DNA of 50,210 nt from an uncultured Verrucomicrobiota bacterium. GTDB taxonomy: Bacteria; Verrucomicrobiota; Verrucomicrobiia; Limisphaerales; CAIYYI01. The translations under genes were made by a program, and so were the position numbers. The DNA is taken from assembly GCA_903930345.1 (NCBI GenBank), contig CAIYYI010000404.1, forward strand, positions 1 to 50,210, in the 5' to 3' direction. The notes beneath the pieces were generated by a model. The model did no database searches. It had not been told where the DNA came from and was given only the letters and a program-made list of their open reading frames with translations. Below are positions 15,711-25,801 of the stretch, one piece after another. Position 1 is the first letter of the stretch; every line of letters starts with the position of its first letter.

Positions 15711-18700
15711 ATGCGAATTCTTCAACTCCTTATCATGGCGGCGGCGCTGGTCGGCGGGGTGCCGCGAGCGCGCGGCGAGGCGATGCTGCAATTGTTCAAC
15801 CTGTCGTACGACGATCTGCTGCGGAAGATGCCCGAGCTGGCCGAGGCCGGGTACACCAGCCTGTGGCTGCCGCCACCCACCAAGGGCGGCAGCGGCTATT
15901 CGGTGGGGTATGATCTGTTCGACCCGTTCGACCTGGGGGATCAGAACCAGCGGGGGACGATCCGCACGCGGTACGGGTCGAAGGAGGAGCTGCTGCGGGT
16001 GGTGGAACTGGCCCACCGGTTCGGGCTGCGGGTCTATTTCGACAACATCATGAACCACCGGGCCTTCGATGTGCCGCGCTACGACGCCAACACGCCGACC
16101 AATATTTACCCCGGCATGGCCCCGCAGGATTTCCATCTGCAAATCAACGCCCAGGGATATTACCGCAACACCAGCGGCATCCGGGATTACAACTCCACGT
16201 GGCAGGTGCAGAACCTGAGCCTGTCCGGGCTGATCGACATCGCGCATGAGACCCCGAACGCGAATTTTGGGGAATCGGAGGGGGTAACGGGCGCAAAGGT
16301 GTCGTTCGTGCGGCATCCGCAGCACCCGGAGTACTATGATTTTCATCCCACGCGCGGCCGGGTCGGTTTCGGGCAGGTGACGCAGGCGGATCTGGATGCG
16401 AACCCGGATTATTACCGCGAGGATGTGAACAGCTACCAGATCCGGAGCGTGCGGTGGCTCCTGGACCAGACGCGGTGTGACGGATTCCGGCTGGACGCGG
16501 TGAAGCATGTGCCGGATTACTTCTTCGGGCAGCAGAGCGGCGGTGACCGGGACAGCAGCGACGCGGGCTACGTGGGAAACATCCAGCGGCAATTCAACCT
16601 GACGCACGGGTTCTCGGATGCGAACCACCGGGACTCGAACTTCGACACCGAGCTGGCGCGGACGGATGCGCTGGTGTTCGGGGAGCACCTGGGGGAGCCG
16701 CCGGGCTTCGGCGGCTACACGGACGCGGGGATGCGGCTGCTGGACAACCCTCTGCGCAACCACCTGAACAGCGTGCTGGGCAATCCGAGCGCGACGCTGG
16801 CGGGGCTGGAACAGCGGGATGGGGGCGGGTTCAGCGCCGGGGTGCGGGTGATGCACGCGCAGAGCCACGACAGCGATTACGCCGTGCGGCGGGAGCTGCA
16901 GAACGCGTTTTACTTTTTCCGCGAGGGGGTGCCGCTGGTGTATTCCGACGGGTACAACAAATCGGATTCGTGCGGCGATTGCGGCGGGCCGTTTCCGCGC
17001 CACGCCAACGCGGCCTATCTGGGCGAGTACGGCGATGGCAAGTTGCCCGACCTGGCCTGGCTGCACCATGAGCTGGCGCGGGGCGGTTCACGGGGGCGGT
17101 GGGGTGACAGCGACGTGGTGGCGTTCGAGCGCTATGACTACCGCGAGGGGGGCTCGGCGGCGGACCAGACGGTGCTGCTCTTTGCGATGAACGACAACTA
17201 CGGTTACCCGGGGGACATCAGTTTTGATGACGGTGTGGCCAACGGCACGGGCGGGACGTTCTATGAATGCTTTCCGGCGGAGAACTCACGCGGGCAGGGG
17301 CTGGTGGTGGGGTTTCCACCCGGGGCTGTGCTGGCGCAACTGGCGTCCGGGCCGGGCAGCGACCGGGCGTGCTCGAAGCTACTGGTGCGGCTGGCGACGA
17401 ACAACCGGCAGGAGGCGATCGACAGCGCGAACGATGCCAACCCGGTGAACCGCAAGGTCTATGTGGGGACGCAGACGCTCGCCGCGGGCGGGGGGGCGCT
17501 GGAGCTGAAGATACCGAGCGGCGGATATGTGGCATACGGTTACCAGGGGCCGCAACCCAGCGTGGCGGCAGGCCGCGGGGTGATCACCTTCCGGCAGGGG
17601 GCTGGCGAGGTTTCAAGACTCCTGGTGCAGCGCAGCACGGGCAAGGATGGGGACCCGGGGTTTAATCCGATTTTTCCCTTCAAGGTGCGGGGTTCGGTGA
17701 ATGCATCCGGCCGGGTGGTGGGCGGGACCAATGCGGGGACGCGGACCTATGCGATCGATTTGCCGGTGGTGACCAACGCGGCGTTTGACCTGGAGGTGCG
17801 GACCGACGCCTCCGCCCTCAATGTGCTGGTGAAAATGGACGGCGGGCTGGACCTGAACAGCCACCTCGGGCTGGGGCCGACGAACGGGTTTGACCGGCGC
17901 GATAACCCGCCCGGTGCGGCCACGGATGTTTTCCTGGGCTACGAGCAGGCGCAGTTTGTGAACCGGCGTGGGCCGGAGAAATTTGCGGCGGCCAACGTGA
18001 TTCGCAACACGGTGGTTTCGGCGGGTGCGGAAACCTACCAATACACCGTGGGCGGCGGCACGGCGGTGGTGAATGGCGCCGGCGGCGGGGAGGGCGTGGA
18101 TACGGAGGCGGCGGATTGGCTGTACCATGATCCAACCCAGGCCGTGGAGGGGGGGCCGGCCACACAGCGGGTGCCGTTGAGCCCCGCCGTCGGCACAAAT
18201 GTCGAGGTGTGGGTGAAGATCGGCTACCAGTTTCGGATCACGACGGCGCGCCTTTACTACACGGCGGATGGGACGAATCCCGAGGGGGGCCTCGGAACCG
18301 GATGGGGCACCACCCGGGTGGTGACGATGACGTTTGACCACACCAGCGCGGAAAGCGGCACCGGGCGGATGTTTGACTGGTGGCGCGGGACCCTTCCGGC
18401 GCAGGCCGGCGGGGTGCTGGTGAAGTACAAGGTGGCGGCGGCCAAGGGGGGGATCAACCCGATCTCCGATGCGGACAGCGCCAAGGCCTATGGGCTGAGC
18501 CAGTTTGCGATCACCAACTTCAACCCGCAAACGGCGCGGGTGTGGCGGCACAACAATCTGAACACGAACCACACCGCCACGGGGCTGGCGGAGGGTTACC
18601 ACATCGTGCGGGCGCGGACCTTTTTGCCGCGCAACGGCAAGGCCAGCGTCTATGCCACGTATGCGCAGACGTTCTACTACGATGCCCAGCCGCCGGCCGG

Positions 18701-19808
18701 GGCGATCGCCTATCCGTTGGCTGGGGCGACGCTGGGAAGCCGGGAATATGGCGTGATGGTGCGCGCGGACGCCTCCACCACCGGGGTGGAGTACAACCTC
18801 CAGGATGGCGATCCGAACAACGACGACGTGGTGACCGGGCAGCACAACGGCAACGGGTCGAGCAACGGCGTGCCGGTGTTTGTGGCGGCGGCGGCGGTGA
18901 ACCCCTCGGCGGGGCTGACCACCGCGTATGGGGACTTGCCGCAGGAGTATCGCTTCACCTACCTGGCGGTGCCGGCCAGCGGCCAGGCGACCATCACGGT
19001 GCGCCTGCGGGAGGCGACCACCGCGATCCTGCCGTTGCGGATGCAGACCTTGACGCGCACCATTCAAACGGCGGCACCGGCGCAAAGCCTGACGGTGGCC
19101 TATCCCGCCACCGAGGGAGAGGTGCTCAGCCTGGAGCAGAACGGCCGCTACACAATGGTGGCGAGATTCACCGACACCTTGACGGCGGATGTGAACCTCT
19201 TCACCGTGCTGATCGACGATGCGCCCCAGCCACGGCAACGGCCCGACGGGACAGTGCTGTACCGTCTGGATGACCAAACCCCCGGGGATGGGAAAAACGA
19301 GCTGCGGTTTGACTGGGGCGGAATGAGTCCGGGGCGGCATCTGCTCCAGGTGGTGTTCAACGGGAACGGGCTGAATTTGGAGGCGACGCGGGCGGTGGAG
19401 GTGTACTTCCGCCTGGTGGACACCGATGGCGATGGGTTGCCCGATGATTGGGAGGCGAAGCACGCTTTGAGTGCGCAGAGTGCCGATGGAGCGGATGGCG
19501 CGGGCGGGGACCCCGATGGCGATGGGGCGTCGAATCTGGCCGAATATGTGGCCGGGACAAATCCCCGGGATGCGGCCTCGGTGTTGCGCGTGGTGGCGCT
19601 GACGAACGGGGGGCGGCAGATCACCTGGCAGAGTGTGGCCGGGCGGCGCTATCAGTTGCGCGCCAGCACCAACCTCGCGATGCCCTTTGGGATGCCGGTC
19701 ACCAATGTGCTGGCCACGCAGGCGCAGACCGTGGTGCAGGATCCTGAACCGGTGATGGGCTGGAAGTTTTATCGCGTGGAGGTGGTGCCGGTGGACACCA
19801 GCCCTTAG
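15711..19808 (+). CDS. Large secreted GH13 alpha-amylase-family protein
   Basis: 1365 residues with a signal peptide (MRILQLLIMAAALVGG). The N-terminal 600 residues form a GH13 barrel: VYFDNIMNH (region I), DGFRLDAVKHV (nucleophile Asp near 261), VFGEHLGEP (Glu near 323) and HAQSHDSD (HD near 386). The middle (about 620-1230) is beta-rich, with repeated Asn/Thr/Gly loops and no recognised domain. A calcium-binding type-3-like segment DTDGDGLPDDWE ... DPDGDGASNLAEY lies near residues 1237-1265, and the last 100 residues look like a Verrucomicrobial beta-sandwich tail (GRRYQLRASTNL). Expected to bind or cleave alpha-glucans at the cell surface. The NHD-type motif is SHD here. Confidence 0.88.
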   Translation: MRILQLLIMAAALVGGVPRARGEAMLQLFNLSYDDLLRKMPELAEAGYTSLWLPPPTKGGSGYSVGYDLFDPFDLGDQNQRGTIRTRYGSKEELLRVVELAHRFGLRVYFDNIMNHRAFDVPRYDANTPTNIYPGMAPQDFHLQINAQGYYRNTSGIRDYNSTWQVQNLSLSGLIDIAHETPNANFGESEGVTGAKVSFVRHPQHPEYYDFHPTRGRVGFGQVTQADLDANPDYYREDVNSYQIRSVRWLLDQTRCDGFRLDAVKHVPDYFFGQQSGGDRDSSDAGYVGNIQRQFNLTHGFSDANHRDSNFDTELARTDALVFGEHLGEPPGFGGYTDAGMRLLDNPLRNHLNSVLGNPSATLAGLEQRDGGGFSAGVRVMHAQSHDSDYAVRRELQNAFYFFREGVPLVYSDGYNKSDSCGDCGGPFPRHANAAYLGEYGDGKLPDLAWLHHELARGGSRGRWGDSDVVAFERYDYREGGSAADQTVLLFAMNDNYGYPGDISFDDGVANGTGGTFYECFPAENSRGQGLVVGFPPGAVLAQLASGPGSDRACSKLLVRLATNNRQEAIDSANDANPVNRKVYVGTQTLAAGGGALELKIPSGGYVAYGYQGPQPSVAAGRGVITFRQGAGEVSRLLVQRSTGKDGDPGFNPIFPFKVRGSVNASGRVVGGTNAGTRTYAIDLPVVTNAAFDLEVRTDASALNVLVKMDGGLDLNSHLGLGPTNGFDRRDNPPGAATDVFLGYEQAQFVNRRGPEKFAAANVIRNTVVSAGAETYQYTVGGGTAVVNGAGGGEGVDTEAADWLYHDPTQAVEGGPATQRVPLSPAVGTNVEVWVKIGYQFRITTARLYYTADGTNPEGGLGTGWGTTRVVTMTFDHTSAESGTGRMFDWWRGTLPAQAGGVLVKYKVAAAKGGINPISDADSAKAYGLSQFAITNFNPQTARVWRHNNLNTNHTATGLAEGYHIVRARTFLPRNGKASVYATYAQTFYYDAQPPAGAIAYPLAGATLGSREYGVMVRADASTTGVEYNLQDGDPNNDDVVTGQHNGNGSSNGVPVFVAAAAVNPSAGLTTAYGDLPQEYRFTYLAVPASGQATITVRLREATTAILPLRMQTLTRTIQTAAPAQSLTVAYPATEGEVLSLEQNGRYTMVARFTDTLTADVNLFTVLIDDAPQPRQRPDGTVLYRLDDQTPGDGKNELRFDWGGMSPGRHLLQVVFNGNGLNLEATRAVEVYFRLVDTDGDGLPDDWEAKHALSAQSADGADGAGGDPDGDGASNLAEYVAGTNPRDAASVLRVVALTNGGRQITWQSVAGRRYQLRASTNLAMPFGMPVTNVLATQAQTVVQDPEPVMGWKFYRVEVVPVDTSP

Positions 19809-19832
19809 CCAGAAATGCTGGAGAAAACATTT

Positions 19833-20351
19833 ATGCTGCAAAAATGGCCTGCCACCCGTGGCGCAAAGATTGAAGAAGCAGTCCGCTGGGCGTTCCTGGG
19901 CATTCTGCTCGGATGCATCGCGTACGTTTTCCTGTTGCAGTTCATGGAACCTGGTGGCCAGCCAAGTGGCGGGGCATTGGCCATTGTTTTTCTGGTCACC
20001 AGTCCCTGGGCGTGGGGATTTTTGTCATTGTGCGCTTTGAGCATGGCGCTGATTCCGATCATGGCCATTTGGTGCGGCACCGAGACGGGCTATGCTCGGC
20101 GGCTGTATTTCCTGGCGCTTGTGTGGTTTTTTGGTTTGTTGATTACGGAAACTGTGGCGGTTCTGGCCTATCGTTCGGCAATCCGGGGGCGGCATTGGGA
20201 TTGGTCGGTTGTCGATCTGTTCACGTTAAGCGTGCCCACGGCGCTGGCTCTGATTGTGGTGATGGCCGGTTTGACGAGCGGGTTCCAAGGAGCCAGGCAA
20301 TCCGGCATTTGCGCAAAGCGGGAATCAGGACGAGGTTGCCACCGTGGTTGA
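19833..20351 (+). CDS. Hypothetical small integral membrane protein
   Basis: About 172 residues and four hydrophobic segments (WAFLGILLGCIAYVFLL, ALAIVFLVTSPWAWGFL, LYFLALVWFFGLLITETV, SVPTALALIVVMAGL). No motif recognised. ATG at 19833 has GGAG nine bases upstream and is preferred to the ATG at 19815. The tail is Arg/Cys-containing and soluble. Confidence 0.6.
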   Translation: MLQKWPATRGAKIEEAVRWAFLGILLGCIAYVFLLQFMEPGGQPSGGALAIVFLVTSPWAWGFLSLCALSMALIPIMAIWCGTETGYARRLYFLALVWFFGLLITETVAVLAYRSAIRGRHWDWSVVDLFTLSVPTALALIVVMAGLTSGFQGARQSGICAKRESGRGCHRG

Positions 20352-20447
20352 AACCGAAAGGTTGAAGCGCGGAAAACAACAACCACGAAATTGACTGAAT
20401 ATGACCAGAATCCTTGTTCTCTAAAGAATTTGGAATAGTCCCCTCCA

Positions 20448-21935
20448 TCACGGCTTGGCCGACGGTGGTGTGGGGTTGAAATATTTTTTCACGATCCAGG
20501 CAGGCTGCCATTGGTCCGGCTCGCGTTTGCGGCCGGTCAGATCGATCCGCTCGGGTGGGCGGTTGGTGGCGGGGATGACGACCTTGTCTCCGACCCGGGT
20601 TTGCCATTGCCGCATCAACTGTTGCAACCGCTGCACGTGGCCCGTGTTTTCGGCGCGGTCCACCACGTTGGTCACCTCGTCGGGGTCGTTCTGCAGGTCG
20701 AAAAGCTGGAGGTGGCCGAGCTTGGGATAGGCGATGAGCTTCCATCGTTCATCGCGCACGGCGCGCTGGACCTGGAGGAAGGGGAGGAAAACGGAATCAC
20801 GCACGCTCTTCTGGCGGCCCTCCCAGAGCGGCCGGAGGTTTTCCCCCTCCAACCCCGCCGGGGCAGGGACGCCGGTCAGATCGCAGAGGGTGGGGTAGAG
20901 GTCGAGCAGATAGGTGAAGGCCTGTGTGGAGCGGCCGGCCGGGATGCCTGGTCCGGCGACGATGAGGGGGACATGCATGCTGTGCTCGAACACGCTCTGT
21001 TTGCCGAGCAGCCCGTGGCTGCCCAGGGCCAGGCCGTTGTCGGCTGCGTAGATGATGATGGTGTTTTCCGCCTGCCCGGTCTGGCGGAGGGCTTTCAGGA
21101 TGCGGCCGACTTGCCCATCGAGATGAGTGATCATGCCGAAGTATTCGGCCAACTGCTGCCGGATCATCGGCTCGGTGCGGGGCCAGGCGCCCAGGTTCTC
21201 GTCGCGGCCGCCTTGCATCATGCCATTGTCAAAGGGGAGCTGGGGCAGGAAGTTGGCGGGCAGGGGCGGCGGGCGGCGGTAGTAGGGCTTGCGAAACGCC
21301 TCGGGCGGCATCCGGGGATCGTGCGGCGCGGTGAAGGCCACGTAGGCGAAGAATGGTTTCTGGCCGTCATGGTGCCGGAGGAAATCAATCACGGAGTCGG
21401 CGAAGAGTTCGCTGGAGAACTTTTCCCCGATCCGCTCCGGTGTCAGCCTGCCATCCGGGCCGAGGTCGCGCACGGGCACCTTGCTGTGGTCCGACATGCC
21501 GCCGAACATGATGGTGCGGCCGCGCTGGAAGGCGCGCAGCCAGGAGGGCTGGCCGTTGTGCCACTTGCCGGTGCCAAACGTGGCGTAGCCATTTTCCCCG
21601 AGGAGTTCGGGCAGGAGCTTGGCGTCCTTGAGGTTGTGGTCCACGTGGAACCAGGATTTGCCGCTCATCAGCATGGCGCGGCTGGGCATGCAGACGGCGC
21701 CGCTGTTGCCGCCGAAGATGTAGTTGCCCCGGAAGCTGTACCCGGAGGCCACGAGGCGATCAATATTCGGGGTTTTGATGTGCGGGTTGCCGTGGGCGGC
21801 GATGGTGTCCGCCCGCTGATCATCGGCAAACAGGAACAGGATGTTCGGACGGGGGGCGGCCGGGGCGGTGACCGCCAGCAGGAGGATGGCGATACTCGCA
21901 AGGTGAAGTGCCAGGGAGCGGGAACGGATTGTCAT
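20448..21935 (-). CDS. Formylglycine-type sulfatase (exported)
   Basis: 495 residues, with a signal peptide (LASIAILLLAVTAPAA). The type I sulfatase active site is C-M-P-S-R at residue 82, where the Cys becomes formylglycine; metal-binding LFADDQRAD, TPNIDRL, GTGKWHNG and AADNGLALGSHG elements are in place. It should remove sulfate esters from a polysaccharide outside the cytoplasm. It is divergent from a BNR_4 protein, 120 bases away. No sulfatase-maturing enzyme is in the window. Confidence 0.94.
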   Translation of the reverse strand: MTIRSRSLALHLASIAILLLAVTAPAAPRPNILFLFADDQRADTIAAHGNPHIKTPNIDRLVASGYSFRGNYIFGGNSGAVCMPSRAMLMSGKSWFHVDHNLKDAKLLPELLGENGYATFGTGKWHNGQPSWLRAFQRGRTIMFGGMSDHSKVPVRDLGPDGRLTPERIGEKFSSELFADSVIDFLRHHDGQKPFFAYVAFTAPHDPRMPPEAFRKPYYRRPPPLPANFLPQLPFDNGMMQGGRDENLGAWPRTEPMIRQQLAEYFGMITHLDGQVGRILKALRQTGQAENTIIIYAADNGLALGSHGLLGKQSVFEHSMHVPLIVAGPGIPAGRSTQAFTYLLDLYPTLCDLTGVPAPAGLEGENLRPLWEGRQKSVRDSVFLPFLQVQRAVRDERWKLIAYPKLGHLQLFDLQNDPDEVTNVVDRAENTGHVQRLQQLMRQWQTRVGDKVVIPATNRPPERIDLTGRKREPDQWQPAWIVKKYFNPTPPSAKP

Positions 21936-22055
21936 AGATACGATGCACTAAGTGACCGTTATCCCGGGCGTTTGTCAAGGTTCGTCGGCCCGCCAATGGG
22001 CCACCGATGAACTCGGAGGTGACAAGCCATCCTCCCTTGGGTTATACCATGGGCG

Positions 22056-23396
22056 ATGCAATTCTTCACGCGAATACCGTTGGTTTGCGGCTTGCTCCTG
22101 GCGGGCCTGGTGGCGGCTCGGGCTGCGGCTGCGCCGGGAACGGTCGAGGCGGTGGTGCCGGTGGCTTCCGTCTGGGCCGGTCACCCGGTGGGTTTTGCCC
22201 TCTGGACCGAGGGCACCAACCAGTGGGTGGCCTTTTACGACACCAATCGCCAGATGACGGTGGCCGGGCGGACCCTGCCCGGCACCGAATGGACTTTCCA
22301 GAAACTGCCCTCGCGGGTCGGCTGGGACAGCCACAACTACATCACCCTGGCGCTCGACGGGCAGGGCCAACTGCACGTGGCGGGTAACATGCACGTGCAT
22401 CCGCTCGATTACTACCGCACCCGGCGGGCGCGGGAGATCGCCAGCCTGGAGAAAATTCCGGCCATGGTGGGGGAGCGGGAGGACCGCTGCACCTACCCGA
22501 AGTTCCTCCGGCCGCCGCAGGGCGACCTGGTCTTCACCTACCGGGATGGGCGGAGCGGCAGCGGCGATCAGCTGCTCAATGTCTATGATGCTGCGCGGGG
22601 CCAATGGCGGCGGCTGCTTTCCGCCCCGCTGTTTTCAGGCCGGGGCAAGATGAACGCCTACTATCACGGCCCGGTGCTGGGACCGGACGGCTACTACCAC
22701 CTGTGCTGGATGTGGCGGGACACACCGGACTGCGCGAGCAACCACGATCTTTCCTACGCCCGTTCCCGGGATTTGCAGCGGTGGGAAAACCGCGCCGGCC
22801 AGCCCCTGACGCTGCCAATCACCCTGGAGACCGGCGAGCCCGTGGATCCCGTGCCGGCCGGGGGCGGCCTGCTGAACGTCAACCAGCAGATCGGCTTCGA
22901 CTCCCGGGGCCGGGTGGTGGTCACCTACCACAAATACGACTCCCGGGGATTCCTTCAGGCCTACGCCGCGCGGCTGGAAGGTGGGCAGTGGAAAATCCAC
23001 CAGGTCAGCGACTGGAATTACCGGTGGGAGTTTTCCGGGGGCGGCACCATTGCCACGGAGGTGCGGGTGGGGGCGGTGGAACGGGCGGCGGATGGGCAGC
23101 TGTTGCTCAACTATTCCCACGCGAAAGCCGGTGGGGGGACTTGGATCCTGGATGAGGAGCTGCTCAAGCCCAAGGGCCAGTTCCGGCGGCCCAACCTGCT
23201 GGCAGAAACGGACCGCCGCCTGGCGTCGCCCACCCCGGGGCTGCAATGGAACAGCGCGGGGGATGTCGGCCACCCGCCGCCCGGTCACCGCTACCAGTTG
23301 CGCTGGCAGACGTTGCCGGTCAACCGGGACCGGCCGCGGCCGCAGCCCTGGCCGGCGCCGACCATGCTGTACCTGCTCGAACTGGCCGCGCCCTGA
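22056..23396 (+). CDS. BNR_4-family beta-propeller, possible polysaccharide lyase
   Basis: 446 residues with a signal peptide (IPLVCGLLLAGLVAARA). The whole body matches the BNR_4 layout: GHPVGFALWTEG, VAFYDTNRQMTVA, WDSHNYITLALD, LHVAGNMHVHPLDYYRT, DRCTYPKFLRPPQG, TYRDGRSGSGDQ, GPDGYYHLCWMWRDTPDC and NHDLSYARSRD. Ulvan lyases of PL24/PL25 have this fold, and their catalytic His lie in comparable DSHN and GNMH positions. Other family members may be glycosidase-like or binding proteins, so activity is inferred. The divergent sulfatase supports a role on a sulfated polysaccharide. Confidence 0.78.
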   Translation: MQFFTRIPLVCGLLLAGLVAARAAAAPGTVEAVVPVASVWAGHPVGFALWTEGTNQWVAFYDTNRQMTVAGRTLPGTEWTFQKLPSRVGWDSHNYITLALDGQGQLHVAGNMHVHPLDYYRTRRAREIASLEKIPAMVGEREDRCTYPKFLRPPQGDLVFTYRDGRSGSGDQLLNVYDAARGQWRRLLSAPLFSGRGKMNAYYHGPVLGPDGYYHLCWMWRDTPDCASNHDLSYARSRDLQRWENRAGQPLTLPITLETGEPVDPVPAGGGLLNVNQQIGFDSRGRVVVTYHKYDSRGFLQAYAARLEGGQWKIHQVSDWNYRWEFSGGGTIATEVRVGAVERAADGQLLLNYSHAKAGGGTWILDEELLKPKGQFRRPNLLAETDRRLASPTPGLQWNSAGDVGHPPPGHRYQLRWQTLPVNRDRPRPQPWPAPTMLYLLELAAP

Positions 23397-23413
23397 CCGC
23401 TGGCCAACAAAAA

Positions 23414-23439
23414 CGCGCGACCGGAAAACCGGTCGCGCG
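23414..23439 (-). terminator. Rho-independent terminator of argG
   Basis: Perfect 11-base stem CGCGCGACCGG / CCGGTCGCGCG with an AAAA loop. Read on the minus strand it is followed by TTTTTGTT, so it ends argG; it also lies just past the plus-strand BNR_4 gene. Confidence 0.85.
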
Positions 23440-23472
23440 CGGTAAAAACAGACCACCTCGGGTGGTGGGCGC

Positions 23473-24708
23473 TTACTTCTTTTTCTTCTGGGCGCCGTGC
23501 ACTTGGGAGGCAACCTTCAGGCGCAGGCCCTGCAGGCGGATGAAGCCGGTGGCGTCGTCCTGGTTGTAAGCCTTGGTCGGATCCGCCTCCATCGTGGCAA
23601 TGTCCGGGTTGTAGAGGCTGACGGGGGACTTGCGTCCTGCCACCATGATGTTGCCCTTGTAGAGCTTCACCTTGACGGTGCCGGTCACGTTCTTCTGGCT
23701 TTCCGTCACGAGGGCCTGGAGGGCCAGGCGTTCCGGGGCGTACCAGAACCCGTAATAAACCAGCTCGGCATACTTCGGGATCAGGGAGTCGCGCAGGTGC
23801 ATCACCTCGCGGTCCATGGTGAGGGTCTCCATCTGGCGATGGGCAAAGTAGAGGATGGCGCCGCCCGGGGTCTCGTACACGCCGCGGGACTTCATGCCCA
23901 CGAAGCGGTTTTCCACCATGTCCACGCGCCCGACCCCGTGCTTGCCGCCCAGCTTGTTCAGCGCCTGCATCACGCCGAGCGGGCTGAGGCGCTTGCCGTT
24001 GACCGCCACGCAATCGCCCTGCACGAAATCCAGGGTGACGTATTCCGGCTTGTCCGGGGCGTCCTCCGGGGAGACGCTCAGCTTGAACATCGCCTTGTTC
24101 TCGGGGGCGAAGGCGTCCATCCACGGATCTTCCATCACGCCGGCCTCGTAGGAGATGTGGAGCAGGTTGCGATCCATGGAATAGGGCTTCTTGGCGGAGG
24201 CCTCCACGGGGATCTTCTTGTCGGCGCAGTACTGGATCATCTCGGCGCGGCCCGGAAACTCCGCGCGGAAGGCGGCGTCGCGCCAGGGGGCGATGATCTG
24301 GAGTTCGGGGGCCAGGGCGGCGGCGGTGAGTTCAAAGCGCACCTGGTCATTGCCTTTGCCGGTGGCACCGTGGGCGACGGCATCGGCCTTTTCCTTGCGG
24401 GCGATGTCGATCATGGCCTTGGCGATGAGCGGGCGGGCGATGCTGGTGCCGAGGAAATACTGGCTCTCATAGATGGCCCCGGCCTGCATCATGGGGAAGA
24501 TGAAATCCGTGGCGAACTCCTCGCGCAGATCCTCAATGTAAACCTTGGAGGCTCCGGTTTTTTTGGCCTTGGCATTGAGGCCCTTGAGTTCCTCCTCCTG
24601 GCCGACATCCGCGCAGAAGGCGATCATTTCCGCCTGGTACTTGTCCTTGATCCAGGAAAGGAGCACCGAAGTATCCAGGCCGCCCGAATAAGCTAGCACT
24701 ATTTTCAT
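23473..24708 (-). CDS. argG: Argininosuccinate synthase
   Basis: 411 residues, the usual length. Joins citrulline and aspartate using ATP in arginine synthesis (cytoplasm). The PP-motif is [10 protein letters not shown] at residues 6-15; [14 protein letters not shown] and APWRD bind citrulline and aspartate, and [19 protein letters not shown] follows. The Lys-rich end (QKKKK) is an oddity of no clear meaning. No other arg gene is adjacent. The gap upstream (24709-24925) holds no gene I can support. Confidence 0.97.
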   Translation of the reverse strand: MKIVLAYSGGLDTSVLLSWIKDKYQAEMIAFCADVGQEEELKGLNAKAKKTGASKVYIEDLREEFATDFIFPMMQAGAIYESQYFLGTSIARPLIAKAMIDIARKEKADAVAHGATGKGNDQVRFELTAAALAPELQIIAPWRDAAFRAEFPGRAEMIQYCADKKIPVEASAKKPYSMDRNLLHISYEAGVMEDPWMDAFAPENKAMFKLSVSPEDAPDKPEYVTLDFVQGDCVAVNGKRLSPLGVMQALNKLGGKHGVGRVDMVENRFVGMKSRGVYETPGGAILYFAHRQMETLTMDREVMHLRDSLIPKYAELVYYGFWYAPERLALQALVTESQKNVTGTVKVKLYKGNIMVAGRKSPVSLYNPDIATMEADPTKAYNQDDATGFIRLQGLRLKVASQVHGAQKKKK

Positions 24709-24925
24709 GGGCGAAATCTAGCGGCAAATTGTCCCGAAAACCAAGAAGAAAATAGCCGATGGGAAACGGCATGCCGGAGTGCTCTGAAGCGGGCGTGACC
24801 CAAGCCGGTTGGACCGTGTGGGTGCGCGACACCCTGATCTGTTCCTGGTTGGTTCCTCCCGGGGTGGCGGCTGGCTGGTCATGGCTGGCCGCCGCCCCTG
24901 GCGAGGAGGAAAACCCCCATTGAAT

Positions 24926-25801
24926 TCAGGGCTTTTTTGCCCGCAGCAGCTCCAGGAGTTCGACCGGTCGGCTGAAGCCGGCATTCACCGCTATGTCACG
25001 CAGCGTTTGGTCAGGGGTGGCCACTAGGCCCTGGGATTTCAGCCGGGCCAGTGCATCTTTGAGTTCCAAACCCTCTTCTGCACAGAATTGGGTCAGGGTT
25101 TTCCAGCCCATGCCGCCACCCGCACCGCCCTGTGCAGGGCGGTGCGCGGATTCGCCACCGGCCGGCAGGGTATTCAGAATTTCATAGATCTGCTGCGCTG
25201 AGCGCTGGTTTTGGTCCGCCAGCTTCTGAACCACCATGTCAGGTGGGCAGTTTGAAATGCCCCGGGCGTGCAGACGGTTGGTTGCGTCAGCCAGCGCCAC
25301 ACCAGCCTTCTCCGCTAATTCGGCCAGCGTGAGCAGTTCGGCGTGCGGAATCGGGGCGCGTTCCCGAGGTTGCTCCCAGCTTTCCTTCACCTGCTCGTTA
25401 AAGGCAAGAAAAGTTGAGAACGGCGGTATCTCTGCACGGGTTCCGGCATAAACACCACCGCAGACAGCCAGTGCTATGAGCCATTCCAGGCGAAAGCCGA
25501 TCTGGCGTGTGAGGCGGTCTTTGAAATAACTGACCAGCGGACGCCAATTGAAGACCAGATGGAAGACCGCTGCCAGCAGGAACAGGGTGCTGAACCAGAT
25601 GTGGAGACCGGTCCAATCATGCTTGGTCAGGCTGAGCAGGTTCCAATTGGTCCAGTTTGCGACGCGGCCAGGCGGCGACACGAAGAGAATCACGCCGCTC
25701 AAGATCAGGACCGCACAAGAGATGGTGATGAGGACGGAGGTCAGGGCGCGCCAGGAGAAACGCGGCTTAGGCGTTTGCTTATCAGGATCGTTTTTCTGCA
25801 T
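24926..25801 (-). CDS. DUF4405-type membrane protein
   Basis: 291 residues. The first 125 contain four hydrophobic helices with conserved histidines (KHDWTGLHIWFSTLFLLAAVFHLVFNW), as in DUF4405, resembling cytochrome b561-like heme proteins; heme binding is inferred. The soluble C-terminal half has two similar helical repeats (LLTLAELAEKAGVAL and KTLTQFCAEEGLEL, the second followed by TLRDIAVNAGF), often seen fused to this domain. Divergent from the NtrC-type regulator across 243 bases. Confidence 0.75.
   Translation of the reverse strand: MQKNDPDKQTPKPRFSWRALTSVLITISCAVLILSGVILFVSPPGRVANWTNWNLLSLTKHDWTGLHIWFSTLFLLAAVFHLVFNWRPLVSYFKDRLTRQIGFRLEWLIALAVCGGVYAGTRAEIPPFSTFLAFNEQVKESWEQPRERAPIPHAELLTLAELAEKAGVALADATNRLHARGISNCPPDMVVQKLADQNQRSAQQIYEILNTLPAGGESAHRPAQGGAGGGMGWKTLTQFCAEEGLELKDALARLKSQGLVATPDQTLRDIAVNAGFSRPVELLELLRAKKP

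Noticed and set aside
17613-19841. 742-codon minus-strand open frame opposite the GH13 gene
   Set aside because: Low-complexity Arg/His/Pro-rich translation with no motif; shadow of the plus-strand gene.
20511-22010. 499-codon plus-strand open frame opposite the sulfatase
   Set aside because: Shadow frame; the minus strand carries the intact sulfatase active site.
23497-24696. 399-codon plus-strand open frame opposite argG
   Set aside because: The minus strand encodes full-length argininosuccinate synthase.
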